Numbered from the stretch's first letter, positions 1-10,148 are shown. The stretch: 64,000 bases of DNA from Escherichia ruysiae (GCF_031323975.1 NZ_JAVIWS010000001.1:4402001-4466000), one strand, 5' to 3'. A program made the numbers and translations. Notes: a model not told the origin generated them from the sequence alone.

Positions 1-978
1 CATTTCCAGAACGCCTCCGGCGTGCGAGCTGAATGCCATGACTGTCATATCCCGCCGGATATTCCAGGCATGGTGAAGCGCAAACTGGAAGCGAGCAACG
101 ATATCTACCAGACCTTTATTGCCCACTCCATTGATACACCTGAAAAATTCGAAGCCAAACGCGCGGAACTTGCCGAGCGTGAATGGGCGCGAATGAAAGA
201 AAACAACTCGGCAACCTGCCGCTCCTGCCATAACTACGATGCGATGGATCATGCGAAGCAGCATCCGGAAGCGGCACGTCAGATGAAGGTGGCAGCGAAA
301 GTTAATCAATCCTGCATCGACTGTCATAAAGGTATTGCCCACCAGTTACCGGATATGAGTAGCGGCTTCCGTAAGCAGTTCGACGAGTTGCGCGCCAGTG
401 CTAATGACAGTGGTGACACGCTGTACTCCATTGATATCAAGCCGATTTATGCGGCGAAAGGCGATAAAGAAGCGTCTGGTTCACTGCTGCCTGCTTCGGA
501 AGTGAAAGTCCTTAAACGTGACGGCGACTGGCTGCAAATTGAGATTACCGGCTGGACAGAAAGCGCCGGACGTCAGCGTGTACTCACCCAGTTCCCAGGC
601 AAACGCATCTTTGTTGCCTCGATTCGTGGTGATGTGCAGCAGCAGGTGAAAACGCTGGAGAAAACCACCGTTGCCGACACCAATACCGAGTGGAGCAAGT
701 TACAGGCCACCGCGTGGATGAAGAAAGGCGACATGGTGAACGATATCAAACCGATCTGGGCTTATGCGGATTCGTTGTACAACGGCACTTGTAACCAGTG
801 CCACGGCGCACCGGAAATCTCCCACTTTGACGCTAATGGTTGGATCGGCACGCTCAACGGCATGATTGGCTTTACCAGCCTCGATAAACGTGAAGAACGC
901 ACCTTGTTGAAATATCTGCAAATGAATGCGTCTGACACCGCAGGTAAGGCTCACGGCGATAAGAAGGAAGAAAAATAA
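1..978 (+). CDS. torC: TorC, pentaheme c-type cytochrome of TMAO respiration (5' end outside window)
   Basis: The reading frame is open from base 1, so the N-terminus, its membrane anchor and the first haem site lie upstream. Four CxxCH haem motifs are visible (CHDCH, CRSCH, CIDCH, CNQCH), the last in the C-terminal monohaem domain. TorC belongs to the NapC/NirT family and passes electrons from menaquinol to periplasmic TorA. It overlaps the torA start by one base (stop TAATG), as expected for torCAD. Family and operon context make the call firm; only the missing start is uncertain. Confidence 0.97.
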   Translation, partial: HFQNASGVRAECHDCHIPPDIPGMVKRKLEASNDIYQTFIAHSIDTPEKFEAKRAELAEREWARMKENNSATCRSCHNYDAMDHAKQHPEAARQMKVAAKVNQSCIDCHKGIAHQLPDMSSGFRKQFDELRASANDSGDTLYSIDIKPIYAAKGDKEASGSLLPASEVKVLKRDGDWLQIEITGWTESAGRQRVLTQFPGKRIFVASIRGDVQQQVKTLEKTTVADTNTEWSKLQATAWMKKGDMVNDIKPIWAYADSLYNGTCNQCHGAPEISHFDANGWIGTLNGMIGFTSLDKREERTLLKYLQMNASDTAGKAHGDKKEEK

Positions 979-3524
979 TGAACAATAACGATCTCTTTCA
1001 GGCATCACGTCGGCGTTTTCTGGCGCAGCTCGGCGGCTTAACCGTCGCCGGGATGCTGGGGCCGTCATTGTTAACGCCGCGCCGTGCGACTGCGGCGCAA
1101 GCGGCTACTGAGGCCGTCACCTCGAAAGAGGGCATTCTGACCGGATCGCACTGGGGGGCTATCCGCGCGACGGTGAAGGATGGTCGCTTTGTGGCGGCAA
1201 AACCGTTCGAACTGGATAAATATCCGTCGAAAATGATCGCCGGATTGCCGGATCACGTACACAACGCGGCGCGTATTCGTTATCCGATGGTACGCGTGGA
1301 CTGGCTGCGTAAGCGCCATCTGAGCGATACCTCCCAGCGCGGTGATAACCGTTTTGTGCGCGTGAGCTGGGATGAAGCCCTCGACATGTTCTATGAAGAA
1401 CTGGAACGCGTGCAGAAAACTCACGGGCCGAGTGCCTTGCTGACCGCCAGTGGTTGGCAATCGACGGGGATGTTCCATAACGCTTCGGGGATGCTGGCGA
1501 AAGCTATTGCCTTGCATGGTAATAGCGTTGGTACGGGCGGAGATTACTCTACCGGTGCTGCGCAGGTGATCCTGCCGCGCGTAGTCGGTTCGATGGAAGT
1601 GTATGAACAGCAAACCTCCTGGCCGCTGGTATTGCAGAACAGCAAAACCATTGTGCTGTGGGGCTCCGATTTGCTGAAAAACCAGCAAGCGAACTGGTGG
1701 TGCCCGGATCACGATGTTTATGAATATTACGAGCAGCTAAAAGCGAAAGTCGCCGCCGGTGAAGTTGTGGTCATCAGCATCGATCCGGTTGTCACATCCA
1801 CCCATGAGTATCTGGGGCGCGAGCATGTGAAGCACATTGCGGTTAACCCGCAAACTGACGTGCCGCTGCAACTGGCGCTGGCACATACGCTGTACAGTGA
1901 AAACCTGTACGACAAAAACTTCCTCGCTAACTACTGTGTGGGTTTTGAGCAGTTCCTGCCGTATCTGCTGGGTGAGAAAGACGGTCAGCCGAAAGATGCC
2001 GCATGGGCTGAAAAACTGACCGGCATTGATGCCGAAACCATTCGTGGGCTGGCGCGGCAGATGGCGGCGAACAGAACGCAAATTATTGCTGGCTGGTGCG
2101 TGCAGCGTATGCAGCACGGTGAACAGTGGGCGTGGATGATTGTCGTTCTGGCGGCGATGCTGGGGCAAATTGGCCTGCCAGGTGGTGGCTTTGGTTTTGG
2201 CTGGCACTATAACGGCGCAGGCACGCCGGGGCGTAAAGGCGTTATTCTGAGTGGTTTCTCCGGCTCTACGTCGATTCCGCCTGTTCACGACAACAGTGAC
2301 TACAAAGGCTACAGCAGCACCATTCCGATTGCCCGTTTTATCGATGCGATCCTCGAACCGGGGAAAGTGATCAACTGGAACGGTAAATCGGTAAAACTGC
2401 CGCCGCTGAAAATGTGTATTTTTGCCGGAACTAACCCGTTCCATCGCCATCAGCAGATCAACCGCATTATTGAAGGCTGGCGCAAGCTGGAAACGGTTAT
2501 CGCCATAGATAACCAGTGGACCTCAACCTGCCGCTTTGCCGACATCGTGCTGCCTGCGACCACGCAGTTTGAGCGTAACGATCTCGACCAGTACGGCAAC
2601 CACTCCAACCGTGGCATTATCGCCATGAAACAGGTCGTGCCGCCGCAGTTCGAGGCGCGCAACGACTTTGATATTTTCCGCGAGCTGTGCCGCCGCTTTA
2701 ATCGCGAAGAAGCCTTTACCGAAGGGCTGGACGAAATGGGCTGGCTGAAACGCATCTGGCAGGAAAGTGTACAACAGGGTAAAGGACGCGGCGTTCATCT
2801 GCCCGCGTTTGATGACTTCTGGAATAACAAAGAGTACGTCGAGTTTGACCATCCGCAGATGTTCGTTCGCCACCAGGCATTCCGCGAAGATCCGGATCTC
2901 GAACCGCTGGGCACGCCGAGTGGCCTGATTGAGATCTACTCGAAAACCATCGCCGATATGAACTACGACGATTGTCAGGGGCATCCGATGTGGTTTGAGA
3001 AAATCGAACGTTCCCACGGTGGACCCGGCTCGCAGAAGTATCCGTTGCATCTGCAATCTGTGCATCCCGATTTCCGACTTCACTCACAGTTATGTGAATC
3101 TGAAACCCTGCGTCAGCAATATACGGTAGCGGGTAAAGAGCCAGTATTTATTAGCCCGCAGGATGCCAGTGCGCGCGGTATTCGTAACGGTGATGTGGTA
3201 CGCGTGTTTAACGCTCGCGGTCAGGTGTTGGCAGGGGCAGTGGTTTCTGACCGCTATGCACCCGGCGTGGCGCGAATTCACGAAGGGGCATGGTACGATC
3301 CAGATAAAGGCGGCGAGCCTGGTGCGCTGTGCAAATACGGTAACCCCAACGTGTTGACCATCGACATCGGAACTTCGCAGCTGGCGCAGGCAACCAGTGC
3401 GCACACTACGCTGGTGGAAATTGAGAAGTACAACGGAACAGTGGAGCAGGTGACGGCATTTAGCGGCCCGATTGAGATGGTGGCGCAGTGCGAATATGTT
3501 CCGGCGTCGCAGGTGAAATCATGA
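978..3524 (+). CDS. torA: TorA, periplasmic trimethylamine-N-oxide reductase
   Basis: This 848-residue molybdopterin enzyme reduces TMAO to trimethylamine as terminal anaerobic reductase. The N-terminus carries a twin-arginine signal (SRRRFLAQL, residues 10-18) followed by a hydrophobic stretch and an Ala-rich cleavage region, so it is exported folded by Tat. Ser191 in the DYSTG motif fits the molybdenum ligand of the DMSO reductase family. Length is that of the K-12 protein. It overlaps torC by one base and torD by four, consistent with one polycistronic mRNA. Confidence 0.98.
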   Translation: MNNNDLFQASRRRFLAQLGGLTVAGMLGPSLLTPRRATAAQAATEAVTSKEGILTGSHWGAIRATVKDGRFVAAKPFELDKYPSKMIAGLPDHVHNAARIRYPMVRVDWLRKRHLSDTSQRGDNRFVRVSWDEALDMFYEELERVQKTHGPSALLTASGWQSTGMFHNASGMLAKAIALHGNSVGTGGDYSTGAAQVILPRVVGSMEVYEQQTSWPLVLQNSKTIVLWGSDLLKNQQANWWCPDHDVYEYYEQLKAKVAAGEVVVISIDPVVTSTHEYLGREHVKHIAVNPQTDVPLQLALAHTLYSENLYDKNFLANYCVGFEQFLPYLLGEKDGQPKDAAWAEKLTGIDAETIRGLARQMAANRTQIIAGWCVQRMQHGEQWAWMIVVLAAMLGQIGLPGGGFGFGWHYNGAGTPGRKGVILSGFSGSTSIPPVHDNSDYKGYSSTIPIARFIDAILEPGKVINWNGKSVKLPPLKMCIFAGTNPFHRHQQINRIIEGWRKLETVIAIDNQWTSTCRFADIVLPATTQFERNDLDQYGNHSNRGIIAMKQVVPPQFEARNDFDIFRELCRRFNREEAFTEGLDEMGWLKRIWQESVQQGKGRGVHLPAFDDFWNNKEYVEFDHPQMFVRHQAFREDPDLEPLGTPSGLIEIYSKTIADMNYDDCQGHPMWFEKIERSHGGPGSQKYPLHLQSVHPDFRLHSQLCESETLRQQYTVAGKEPVFISPQDASARGIRNGDVVRVFNARGQVLAGAVVSDRYAPGVARIHEGAWYDPDKGGEPGALCKYGNPNVLTIDIGTSQLAQATSAHTTLVEIEKYNGTVEQVTAFSGPIEMVAQCEYVPASQVKS

Positions 3525-4120
3525 CCACGCTAACAGCACAACAGATTGCCTGTGTCTACGCCTGGCTGGCGCAGTTGTTCTCCCGTGAACTGGACGATGA
3601 ACAACTGACGCAAATCGCCAGTGCGCAGATGGCTGAATGGTTTTCGTTGCTGAAAAGCGAACCGCCGCTCACTGCGGCGGTGAATGAGCTGGAAAATCGT
3701 ATTGCCACTCTGACAGTACGTGACGATGCTCGTCTGGAACTGGCCGCTGACTTTTGCGGCCTGTTTCTGATGACCGACAAACAAGCCGCGCTGCCGTATG
3801 CATCGGCCTACAAACAGGACGAGCAAGAGATTAAACGCTTGTTAGTTGAGGCAGGGATGGAAACCAGCGGCAATTTCAACGAACCGTCAGATCATCTGGC
3901 GATCTATCTGGAGTTGTTAAGTCATCTGCATTTTTCACTGGGAGAGGGGACTGTTCCTGCGCGAAGAATCGACAGTTTGCGGCAAAAAACACTGACGGCG
4001 CTGCGGCAATGGTTACCGGAGTTTGCTGCGCGTTGCCGTCAGTATGATAGCTTTGGTTTTTACGCGGCACTAAGCCAGTTGTTGCAGGTGTTGGTGGAGT
4101 GCGACAACCAAAAGAGATAA
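3521..4120 (+). CDS. torD: TorD, chaperone for TorA maturation
   Basis: A cytoplasmic, all-helical chaperone of the TorD/DmsD family, 199 residues. It binds the TorA signal peptide and apo-enzyme and helps molybdenum cofactor insertion before Tat export. I chose the ATG at 3521, which overlaps the torA stop as ATGA, because the protein then starts MTTLTAQQ as in K-12. An in-frame start 33 bases upstream lies inside torA and would add eleven residues with no family support. No terminator is obvious; REP elements follow directly. Confidence 0.97.
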   Translation: MTTLTAQQIACVYAWLAQLFSRELDDEQLTQIASAQMAEWFSLLKSEPPLTAAVNELENRIATLTVRDDARLELAADFCGLFLMTDKQAALPYASAYKQDEQEIKRLLVEAGMETSGNFNEPSDHLAIYLELLSHLHFSLGEGTVPARRIDSLRQKTLTALRQWLPEFAARCRQYDSFGFYAALSQLLQVLVECDNQKR

Positions 4121-4125
4121 TGCCG

Positions 4126-4270
4126 ATTTGTAGGCCTGATAAGACGCGGTAAGCGTCGCATCAGGCATTATGGCAGAGCCGCCGGATGCGGCGTGAACGC
4201 CTTATCCGGCCTACGGGAACAGTGCCCTTTGTAGGCCTGATATGACGCGTTAAGCGTCGCATCAGGCAAC
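4126..4270. repeat. BIME: three REP units between torD and cbpM
   Basis: Three palindromic REP units with the usual GCC(G/T)GATGCG...CGC(C/T)TTATC(A/C)GGCCTAC pattern lie at about 4131-4167, 4177-4215 and 4232-4268, in alternating orientation. They sit between the convergent torD and cbpM ends. Such elements commonly stabilise 3' ends of mRNA and bind gyrase or IHF. Confidence 0.9.
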
Positions 4271-4274
4271 AAAC

Positions 4275-4580
4275 TCACGGATGAGCCACAAACCGGGAAA
4301 GCCGCTGGCGCAGCAGGCGGTTTTCCTGTTTCAGATGTGCAATATCATCCATTAACGTCAGCGCCACCGCGATCCCCGGCCAGTCCAGCGCCAGCTCATT
4401 ACGCAGCCGTACTGCGCGTTGCACCACGATGGCGGCATGGTCGTCAAATACCCAGGTTGTTTCCTGGATCTCACGCGGTTCAACCACCCCCAAACCGACA
4501 ATTTCATTCAACTCCTCTTCAGAGATGCCGGTATGCAGGCAAAATTCGGTAATGGTAAAAGTCACCATAACATTAGCCAT
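4275..4580 (-). CDS. cbpM: CbpM, modulator of the DnaJ homologue CbpA
   Basis: A 101-residue protein that binds the J domain of CbpA and inhibits both its co-chaperone and DNA-binding activities. The N-terminal half ([17 protein letters not shown]) looks like a MerR-type helix-turn-helix fold; the C-terminus is helical with a coiled-coil tendency ([12 protein letters not shown]). I chose the ATG at 4580, which shares its A with the cbpA stop codon (TGATG). An upstream in-frame start would add five residues and lie inside cbpA. Two-gene operon cbpA-cbpM. Confidence 0.96.
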   Translation of the reverse strand: MANVMVTFTITEFCLHTGISEEELNEIVGLGVVEPREIQETTWVFDDHAAIVVQRAVRLRNELALDWPGIAVALTLMDDIAHLKQENRLLRQRLSRFVAHP

Positions 4581-5500
4581 CATGCTTTCCCCCAATCTTT
4601 GCGTGGATCAAAAGACGACTGGGCGTCTGCCAGTTGCTGCCACAGCGCGGCAGTGTTTTCATCTGGTTTCGGCGGCATCACGATTTTCAGTACCGCATAC
4701 AGATCGCCGGTCTGTTTTTTGCTCACCAGACCTTTGCCTTTAACGCGCAATCGTTGCCCGGCCTGGCTGCCAGGCGGGATAGTCAGCAAAATGCTTTCTT
4801 TCAGTGTTGGGACGGTGACTTTAGCACCCAGCGCCGCTTCCCACGGGCTAACCGGCACCACAATTTCCAGATCCTGACCGACAATATCAAACAGCGGATG
4901 CGGCGCAATATGAATCACCAGCCACAAATCGCCATTTGGACCACCGTTTTCGCCCGGCGTCCCCTGGCCTTTCAGGCGGATGCGTTGACCATTGCCGACG
5001 CCCGCCGGGATCTTCACATTCAGCGTTTTCGGAATTTCCTGTTCGATCATGCCAAAGGCGTTATAAACCGGCAGGTTATAGCTGATGGTACGCTTGTGCT
5101 CAGTAAGCGTTTCTTCAAGGAATACCGCCACTTCGATTTCAATATCGTGGCCACGTGTAGCGGGGCGCTGGCGACTCTGGCGGGCATGTTGACCGAAAAT
5201 TGACGAGAAGATATCGTCAAAATCTTCGGCGTTAAAACTCTGACCGTCGCCATGATGGAACTGACGGTTAAATTGCGGATCGTTGCGATGTTGCCACATC
5301 TGATCATACTCAGCGCGACGTTGCTCATCACTCAACACTTCCCACGCTTCAGCGACCTCTTTGAAGCGGGCTTCGGCATCGGGTTCTTTACTGACATCGG
5401 GATGGTATTTACGGGCCAGTCGACGATAGGCGGTCTTGATTGTCTTGAGATCGTCCGTCGGTTTCACGCCCATGATGGCGTAATAATCCTTTAATTCCAT
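4580..5500 (-). CDS. cbpA: CbpA, curved-DNA-binding DnaJ-type co-chaperone
   Basis: A 306-residue type II Hsp40. The J domain occupies roughly residues 4-70 with the HPD motif at 33-35 that stimulates DnaK ATPase; two C-terminal beta-barrel substrate-binding domains follow. It lacks the zinc finger of DnaJ. In K-12 it also binds curved DNA and accumulates in stationary phase under sigma-S control. cbpM follows with a one-base overlap. Upstream, 5501-5713, is the expected promoter region; in K-12 the next gene there is yccE, which is not found in this window. Confidence 0.97.
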   Translation of the reverse strand: MELKDYYAIMGVKPTDDLKTIKTAYRRLARKYHPDVSKEPDAEARFKEVAEAWEVLSDEQRRAEYDQMWQHRNDPQFNRQFHHGDGQSFNAEDFDDIFSSIFGQHARQSRQRPATRGHDIEIEVAVFLEETLTEHKRTISYNLPVYNAFGMIEQEIPKTLNVKIPAGVGNGQRIRLKGQGTPGENGGPNGDLWLVIHIAPHPLFDIVGQDLEIVVPVSPWEAALGAKVTVPTLKESILLTIPPGSQAGQRLRVKGKGLVSKKQTGDLYAVLKIVMPPKPDENTAALWQQLADAQSSFDPRKDWGKA

Positions 5501-5713
5501 AGCGTTATCTCGCGTAAATCAATACAGACAAAGGGAAACCCCTGACAAGGTATCAGTGTTAAGTGTAGGGGAAATCAGAAAAAATCGTAGGCCAGAGACA
5601 ACAACATAACTAAAAATGATATTTTCAGCCTGAATGTTGGCAGGTAAAAGAGGGGACGTTTAACCTTCAGGGATGCCCCATGACGACCTTGCCAGGGGGC
5701 AGAAAATGGGGGC

Positions 5714-6085
5714 TTATCCCGCTTTTACCGCAGTTACCATCACTTCAACCAGAATCTCCGGGCGGGCCATCTCAGCTTGTACGGTAGCACGTGCCGGGTT
5801 ATATCCTTCTGGTATCCAGCTAACCCATACGTCGTTGAAATCGGCAAAATCGCGGCTGATATCTTTTAACCATATCTGAGCGGACAAGAGATGAAATTTA
5901 TCACTGTCAGCTGCCGCAAGTAATTCGTCGATTTTCTCCAGCACTTCGCGCGTTTGTTGCGCGATGGACGGGGTATTGCTCTTCGGTGTCTGACCGGAGA
6001 GAAAAACAAGATTGCCATATTCCACGCTGGCGGCAAGACGCGGTTGTGGGTTATTACGTTTGATATTCAAGCTGATTGGCTCCAT
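5714..6085 (-). CDS. RidA/YjgF/UK114-family enamine/imine deaminase-like protein
   Basis: A 123-residue RidA superfamily member. The C-terminal part carries the family signature (PARATVQAEMARPEILVEV), including the arginine that in RidA binds the carboxylate of 2-imino acids. Known family members hydrolyse reactive imines released by PLP or flavin enzymes. The start overlaps the end of the upstream dehydrogenase gene by 19 bases, so translation is probably coupled. It is distinct from the RidA and TdcF paralogues typical of E. coli. Its physiological substrate is inferred from the neighbour, not proven. Confidence 0.88.
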   Translation of the reverse strand: MEPISLNIKRNNPQPRLAASVEYGNLVFLSGQTPKSNTPSIAQQTREVLEKIDELLAAADSDKFHLLSAQIWLKDISRDFADFNDVWVSWIPEGYNPARATVQAEMARPEILVEVMVTAVKAG

Positions 6086-7320
6086 GTCAGTCCATCAAGT
6101 GAAATTGCAGGGTCTTCGCCCGACAGCAGAGCGCCTAACACCACGGCACTACCCGCCGCCAGCGTAAAGCCCAGACTGCCCTGACCAAGATTCATCCATA
6201 GATTTTGATACTTCGCCCGTCCTAATAGTGGCGGACCCGCAGGGGTGGATGGACGCATACCCGTCCATAATTCGGCCTCATCGATACCTTGCAGTTGCGG
6301 AAAGCTGGCCGCTACGATCTGTTTTAAAGCGCCAATGCGTTCAGAGCGCAGTTCATTACCGTCATAGCCAATATCGACCATGGCGGCGATGCGCAACCGA
6401 TCACCGAGTCGGGCATAGACAATTTTATGACCATAGTCGGTGACACTGATTTGTGGTGCGATCCCCATTTTTTGTGGGAAGGGGAGCGTCAGACTGTAAC
6501 CTTTCAGACCGCAGAGCGGTACGTGAGTCCCGGTTCCGGCAAGCAAATGCGTGCTGCCATTACCGGCGGCAACGACATAATCATCCGCAACCAGCGTTCC
6601 AGTGCGGGTGGTAATAGAGACAATGCGCTCACCTTTTTTATTCAACTGCAAAACTTCACAATCGGTTTGTAGCGAAAAATTCGCGCTGGCATTAAGTTTG
6701 GCAAGTAATGCCTGACAGAACTTATAGCAATCTGCCGTTTCATCGCCGGGGGAGTAAATACCACCGCACAGGGAATGACCAATATGTTTTAGTGCAGGTT
6801 CAAGATGAACACACTCTTCGCGTGATAAAGCCTGTTGAAATTGCGGATCAATGCCTTTTGCCGCTTTGGCTAAATCTTGCTGACGGCGATGAATAATCAG
6901 TTTGCCAGAACGGCGCCAGTGAAAATCATCAAGATTATCTTCCAGCAACCATGCTTCCATGACCTGACGACTTAACAGTGATAAGCGTAAAATATGGTCG
7001 CCATTGAGTTTATTTGTCCGGCTATTACAGGACATTAAAAACGCCAGCAACCAGCGCCACTGGCTAAATGACAGGCGCAAACGCATATTCAGAGGGGAGT
7101 CACTTTTCCCCATCCATTTAAGCCCCTGCATCGGTACGCCTTTATCCGCCAGAGGGGCAACGTAGCGATAGCTGAGTTGCCCGCCATTAGCGAAACTGGT
7201 GGCGACGCCTGCCTGACTGTTGCGTTCTAACAATTGCACCTGATGGCCCTGTTTTACCAGCACCCATGCTGTCGCCAGACCAATTACCCCGCCGCCAATA
7301 ACTACAATGCGTTTTTTCAT
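6067..7320 (-). CDS. DadA-like FAD-dependent D-amino-acid dehydrogenase / DAO-family oxidoreductase
   Basis: A 417-residue FAD enzyme of the DAO/GlpD superfamily. The N-terminus has the dinucleotide-binding motif VVIGGGVIGLATAW and an acidic/polar second strand end (LLERNSQAG); the C-terminus has the family region WTGMRPSTPAGPPLLG and NLGQGSLGFTLAAGSA, as in DadA (432 aa). It likely deaminates D-amino acids oxidatively, passing electrons to the membrane quinone pool. I chose the ATG at 7320; a GTG immediately before it (7323) is an alternative. It lies 50 bases after the LysR gene and overlaps the RidA gene, forming one apparent operon. The exact substrate is unknown. Confidence 0.88.
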   Translation of the reverse strand: MKKRIVVIGGGVIGLATAWVLVKQGHQVQLLERNSQAGVATSFANGGQLSYRYVAPLADKGVPMQGLKWMGKSDSPLNMRLRLSFSQWRWLLAFLMSCNSRTNKLNGDHILRLSLLSRQVMEAWLLEDNLDDFHWRRSGKLIIHRRQQDLAKAAKGIDPQFQQALSREECVHLEPALKHIGHSLCGGIYSPGDETADCYKFCQALLAKLNASANFSLQTDCEVLQLNKKGERIVSITTRTGTLVADDYVVAAGNGSTHLLAGTGTHVPLCGLKGYSLTLPFPQKMGIAPQISVTDYGHKIVYARLGDRLRIAAMVDIGYDGNELRSERIGALKQIVAASFPQLQGIDEAELWTGMRPSTPAGPPLLGRAKYQNLWMNLGQGSLGFTLAAGSAVVLGALLSGEDPAISLDGLTWSQSA

Positions 7321-7370
7321 CACCTGAGATATCCACCGCTAATAAGTGCGTTGGGGATATGTCAAAACAT

Positions 7371-8285
7371 TTAGGCCTGAGGAGCAATTGACTTTTTATT
7401 TTCAGGGTATAACTCAAGGTTAATGGCTCGCAGTTGCTGACGTAATTGCTGACAGAGGAAATCGACAAATTTTTGTGTAATAGGGCTAAGCGAAACATCG
7501 GCACGGCGTAGCAAACAAAGGTCAATTTTCATTGGGGGGGCGATGGGGTGAATCGTCTCTGCCGGGAGGTTATGACGGGCAGAGAAAATATCGGTAATAC
7601 TGCATCCCATTCCTCGTTTTACAAATTCAGTCGCCATGTAATAGGTCTGGACATTCAGGCGTGTCGTCAAAAAATCACGTCGTTTAGCTATTGCATCAGA
7701 AAGGGAATAGGGGCCGGGAGAAATCCAGCGTTGTTGGTCAATCTTGTCTATTTCTACCGCGCCCTGTCGATAGTCCCGGTCGATATAAACCAGCGGAACT
7801 TCGGCTATCAGCGTCGTCATAATCTCCCCCTGTTGAATCGGCTGTAGCGTCAGAGCCAGATCAATCTCGCGCAGATCAAGCTTTTTAACCAACGTTTCGG
7901 TGTGCTCTGTCGTCAGTGTCATTACCAGATTCGCATTCTGCTGGTAAAACGCAGTGACTATTTCCGGCACCAGACTTAATCCCAGGCTTGGCAGACATCC
8001 CAGAGCTATTCTGGCTCGCGGATCTCGCGTCAGGTTATCGGCCAGCAGTCGCAGGTTATCGAGTTCGTGATAAATCGACTGCGCTTTTTCAAAAAGTGTG
8101 ATCGCTTCGCTGGTTGGAAGAAGCTTGCCACGCACTCGCTGAAAGAGCTGAAACCCGAGTTTTTGTTCAGCGTTTTTTAACGCTTTACTGGCGGCCGGCT
8201 GGGAAATATTCAGCGATTCCGCTGCCCGGGAAAGTGTCCCGCATGTCATTACGGCATAGAAGATTTCCAGGTGGCGCAGTTTCAT
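7371..8285 (-). CDS. LysR-family transcriptional regulator of the accessory amine-oxidation cassette
   Basis: A 304-residue LysR-type regulator. The N-terminal winged helix-turn-helix (about residues 1-60, with LSRAAESLNISQPAASKALKN) is classical and the rest is a periplasmic-binding-protein-like effector domain. It heads the run regulator, dehydrogenase, RidA and is divergent from the permease gene, the usual geometry for a LysR protein controlling both directions. The C-terminal effector specificity cannot be read. I do not recognise a named E. coli orthologue. Confidence 0.9.
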   Translation of the reverse strand: MKLRHLEIFYAVMTCGTLSRAAESLNISQPAASKALKNAEQKLGFQLFQRVRGKLLPTSEAITLFEKAQSIYHELDNLRLLADNLTRDPRARIALGCLPSLGLSLVPEIVTAFYQQNANLVMTLTTEHTETLVKKLDLREIDLALTLQPIQQGEIMTTLIAEVPLVYIDRDYRQGAVEIDKIDQQRWISPGPYSLSDAIAKRRDFLTTRLNVQTYYMATEFVKRGMGCSITDIFSARHNLPAETIHPIAPPMKIDLCLLRRADVSLSPITQKFVDFLCQQLRQQLRAINLELYPENKKSIAPQA

Positions 8286-8557
8286 TAAGAGTTAACCCAG
8301 AGTTATAGACAATAGATAAAAAGTCATTTCATGGTAACACCAAGTTAACATAAATTTAATCTGTAACGCCTGTTCTGGTAACAATGCGTTATTTGCCCAC
8401 CTAAAGGGGTTAATTACGAACTCAGAATAATACCTGTAGTACCCGGACAAACCCTCAGTGCATTTTGCTAACAATAATAACGAGGGGGGATATTTTCTGA
8501 GCTGTCCAAATACATCGGCTGATATTGATGGTCGATTCGATGGGGTTAAGGAGTTAT
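8286..8557. promoter_or_regulatory. Divergent control region between LysR gene and permease gene
   Basis: The 272-base AT-rich spacer separates divergent genes. I see five GTAAC/TTAAC-type words in about 90 bases, at 8291, 8333, 8344, 8362 and 8377, and an inverted TTAT-N9-ATAA at 8303-8319, which fits the loose T-N11-A pattern of LysR operators. These are candidates only; promoters are not clearly definable by eye. Confidence 0.5.
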
Positions 8558-9991
8558 ATGAGTGACTCAATGCTCGCTGGTGGTTCGCTAACCAGACAAA
8601 ATATCACCAAAAAGAATGTCATTATTGGTTTACTGTTGGTTGTTTTTTTACTGACAGCGTTCTGGTGTCAGGGGCGTCCAGGTAATGAACTCGGACTGCT
8701 TGGTTTTACACCGCTGGTAGCGTTAGCGGTGCTCTCGTTGATAGGCGTCGATATTGTTCTGGCGGTTATTTCATCGATTATTATTGCGATGATAATGACT
8801 TCCACCGGCTTACCTGAAATGGGCTCCATGCTGGCAAAATCGACGGGATCGTTTATCGCCACTGTAGGTCTGATTATTATGCTTGGCGCCGGTGTCGGGG
8901 AAGTGGCAACACGTACCGGAGCCGCCGTTGAACTGGTCAAATTTGTGGTACATCGTATCGGGCTTTCCAGCCAGACGCGGGTCAAATTTGGCATCGTTGT
9001 CTCTTCCATTCTCATCTGTGGCGCGCTGGGTACTATGGCTGGCGGTAATGCCATTATTGTTGCGGTGATTATTCCTGTGGCGGCGGCAGTACGGCTGACG
9101 CCTCCCACGGTGGCTGCACTGATGATGACGGCGGGTTCAGTGGGATTGTTTACCGGGCCATTTACCCCCAGTACCGTGACGATTTTACAACTCGGCGGCC
9201 TGACTTATCCGCAATACCTGATGTACGTTGGGCTACCAATGAGCGCCGTGACGTTATTCGCTGGCTGGATCATGGCCGGGCGAATTCAGAAGATGACGGA
9301 AGGAAAATTACATTACGAAGTGGATCTCTCTGAGAAAACTCAGGAAGAAGAGCAGCCCGCCCGTGTTCGCCGTCGCAAGCTCAGCGCGCTGGCATTTGCC
9401 GCAACCATTATTGTTATGGCGGTTATCGGTGTAGTGATAAAAGCAGGTTTTAGTTTTGCCATTATCGTGATGTTACTGGTGGCTTTGATCACCGGACTGG
9501 TGGGAGGATTAAGCCCTGCCGGGATACTGCAGGCGCTGTATAAGGGGTGTGGCAGACTGGTGTGGATGTTTCTGCTCTACTGGCTGTATAACCCGATTCT
9601 GGAACTTATGGATAGCCTGCAGGCGTATCAGGGGTTGCTCGAATACACTCAACCTCTGTTAACCGGGATATCACCAGCATGGCTTTGCTTCTGTATTTTT
9701 GCCTTTAACATTATCGGTCATGTGCCAGGCGCCGCTGTTGCTCAGATGACCTTTACGCACAAAATATTTGGTCCGATGTTGATGGCTGCGGGAGTGCCGC
9801 CACAGGGGACAACGGCGGTATTGTTGGCCTCATCGCAAGTGGACTGGTTTGGGCCTTTCCCTTCATCGGATATGTTTGGTCAAATGGGGCTGGCACAATC
9901 AACCCATCTGAAATATATGCTTTATAACGGTTGGACCATTGTCATTGCCAATATCATTCTTTTTGCCGTGCTGTTTCAGATATTAGTTTAA
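8558..9991 (+). CDS. Ion-transporter-superfamily permease (NhaC/GntP/CitMHS-like), substrate unknown
   Basis: A 477-residue integral membrane protein with about twelve hydrophobic segments arranged in two halves, separated by a charged cytoplasmic loop near residues 245-275 (rich in E, K and R). Features such as GALGTMAGGNAIIVA and a matching C-terminal half suggest the ion transporter superfamily of secondary carriers. The ATG at 8558 is preceded by AAGGAG at a good distance (8549-8553 region); an ATG 33 bases upstream lacks such a site. Divergent from the LysR gene, it probably imports the substrate of the adjacent dehydrogenase. The family assignment is tentative. Confidence 0.78.
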   Translation: MSDSMLAGGSLTRQNITKKNVIIGLLLVVFLLTAFWCQGRPGNELGLLGFTPLVALAVLSLIGVDIVLAVISSIIIAMIMTSTGLPEMGSMLAKSTGSFIATVGLIIMLGAGVGEVATRTGAAVELVKFVVHRIGLSSQTRVKFGIVVSSILICGALGTMAGGNAIIVAVIIPVAAAVRLTPPTVAALMMTAGSVGLFTGPFTPSTVTILQLGGLTYPQYLMYVGLPMSAVTLFAGWIMAGRIQKMTEGKLHYEVDLSEKTQEEEQPARVRRRKLSALAFAATIIVMAVIGVVIKAGFSFAIIVMLLVALITGLVGGLSPAGILQALYKGCGRLVWMFLLYWLYNPILELMDSLQAYQGLLEYTQPLLTGISPAWLCFCIFAFNIIGHVPGAAVAQMTFTHKIFGPMLMAAGVPPQGTTAVLLASSQVDWFGPFPSSDMFGQMGLAQSTHLKYMLYNGWTIVIANIILFAVLFQILV

Positions 9992-10000
9992 CGATACAAA

Positions 10001-10037
10001 CCAGGCGATAGCGCAGCTACTGTCAGTCATCGCCTGG
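10001..10037. terminator. Nine-base inverted repeat after the permease gene
   Basis: Arms CCAGGCGAT and ATCGCCTGG enclose a 19-base loop just after the permease stop. No T run follows, so it would be a weak or factor-dependent terminator; it also marks the boundary between the accessory cassette and conserved agp DNA. Confidence 0.4.
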
Positions 10038-10148
10038 TGCCCTGCAAGTTTCCCGCCTCGTTATCTGCTAATTTGCGAACCGGTTCCCGGAAATAAGTCA
10101 TATTTCTGTCACACTCTTTAATCATTGATAACAAAAGAGGTGTGAGGA

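Noticed and set aside
700..3404. Minus-strand open frames of 100-237 codons opposite torC and torA
   Set aside because: Antisense shadows of torA; composition rich in Arg, His and Pro is typical of reverse-frame artefacts.
4126..4270. Possible CRISPR-like repeats
   Set aside because: The repeats are palindromic REP units in alternating orientation without constant spacer length or cas genes.
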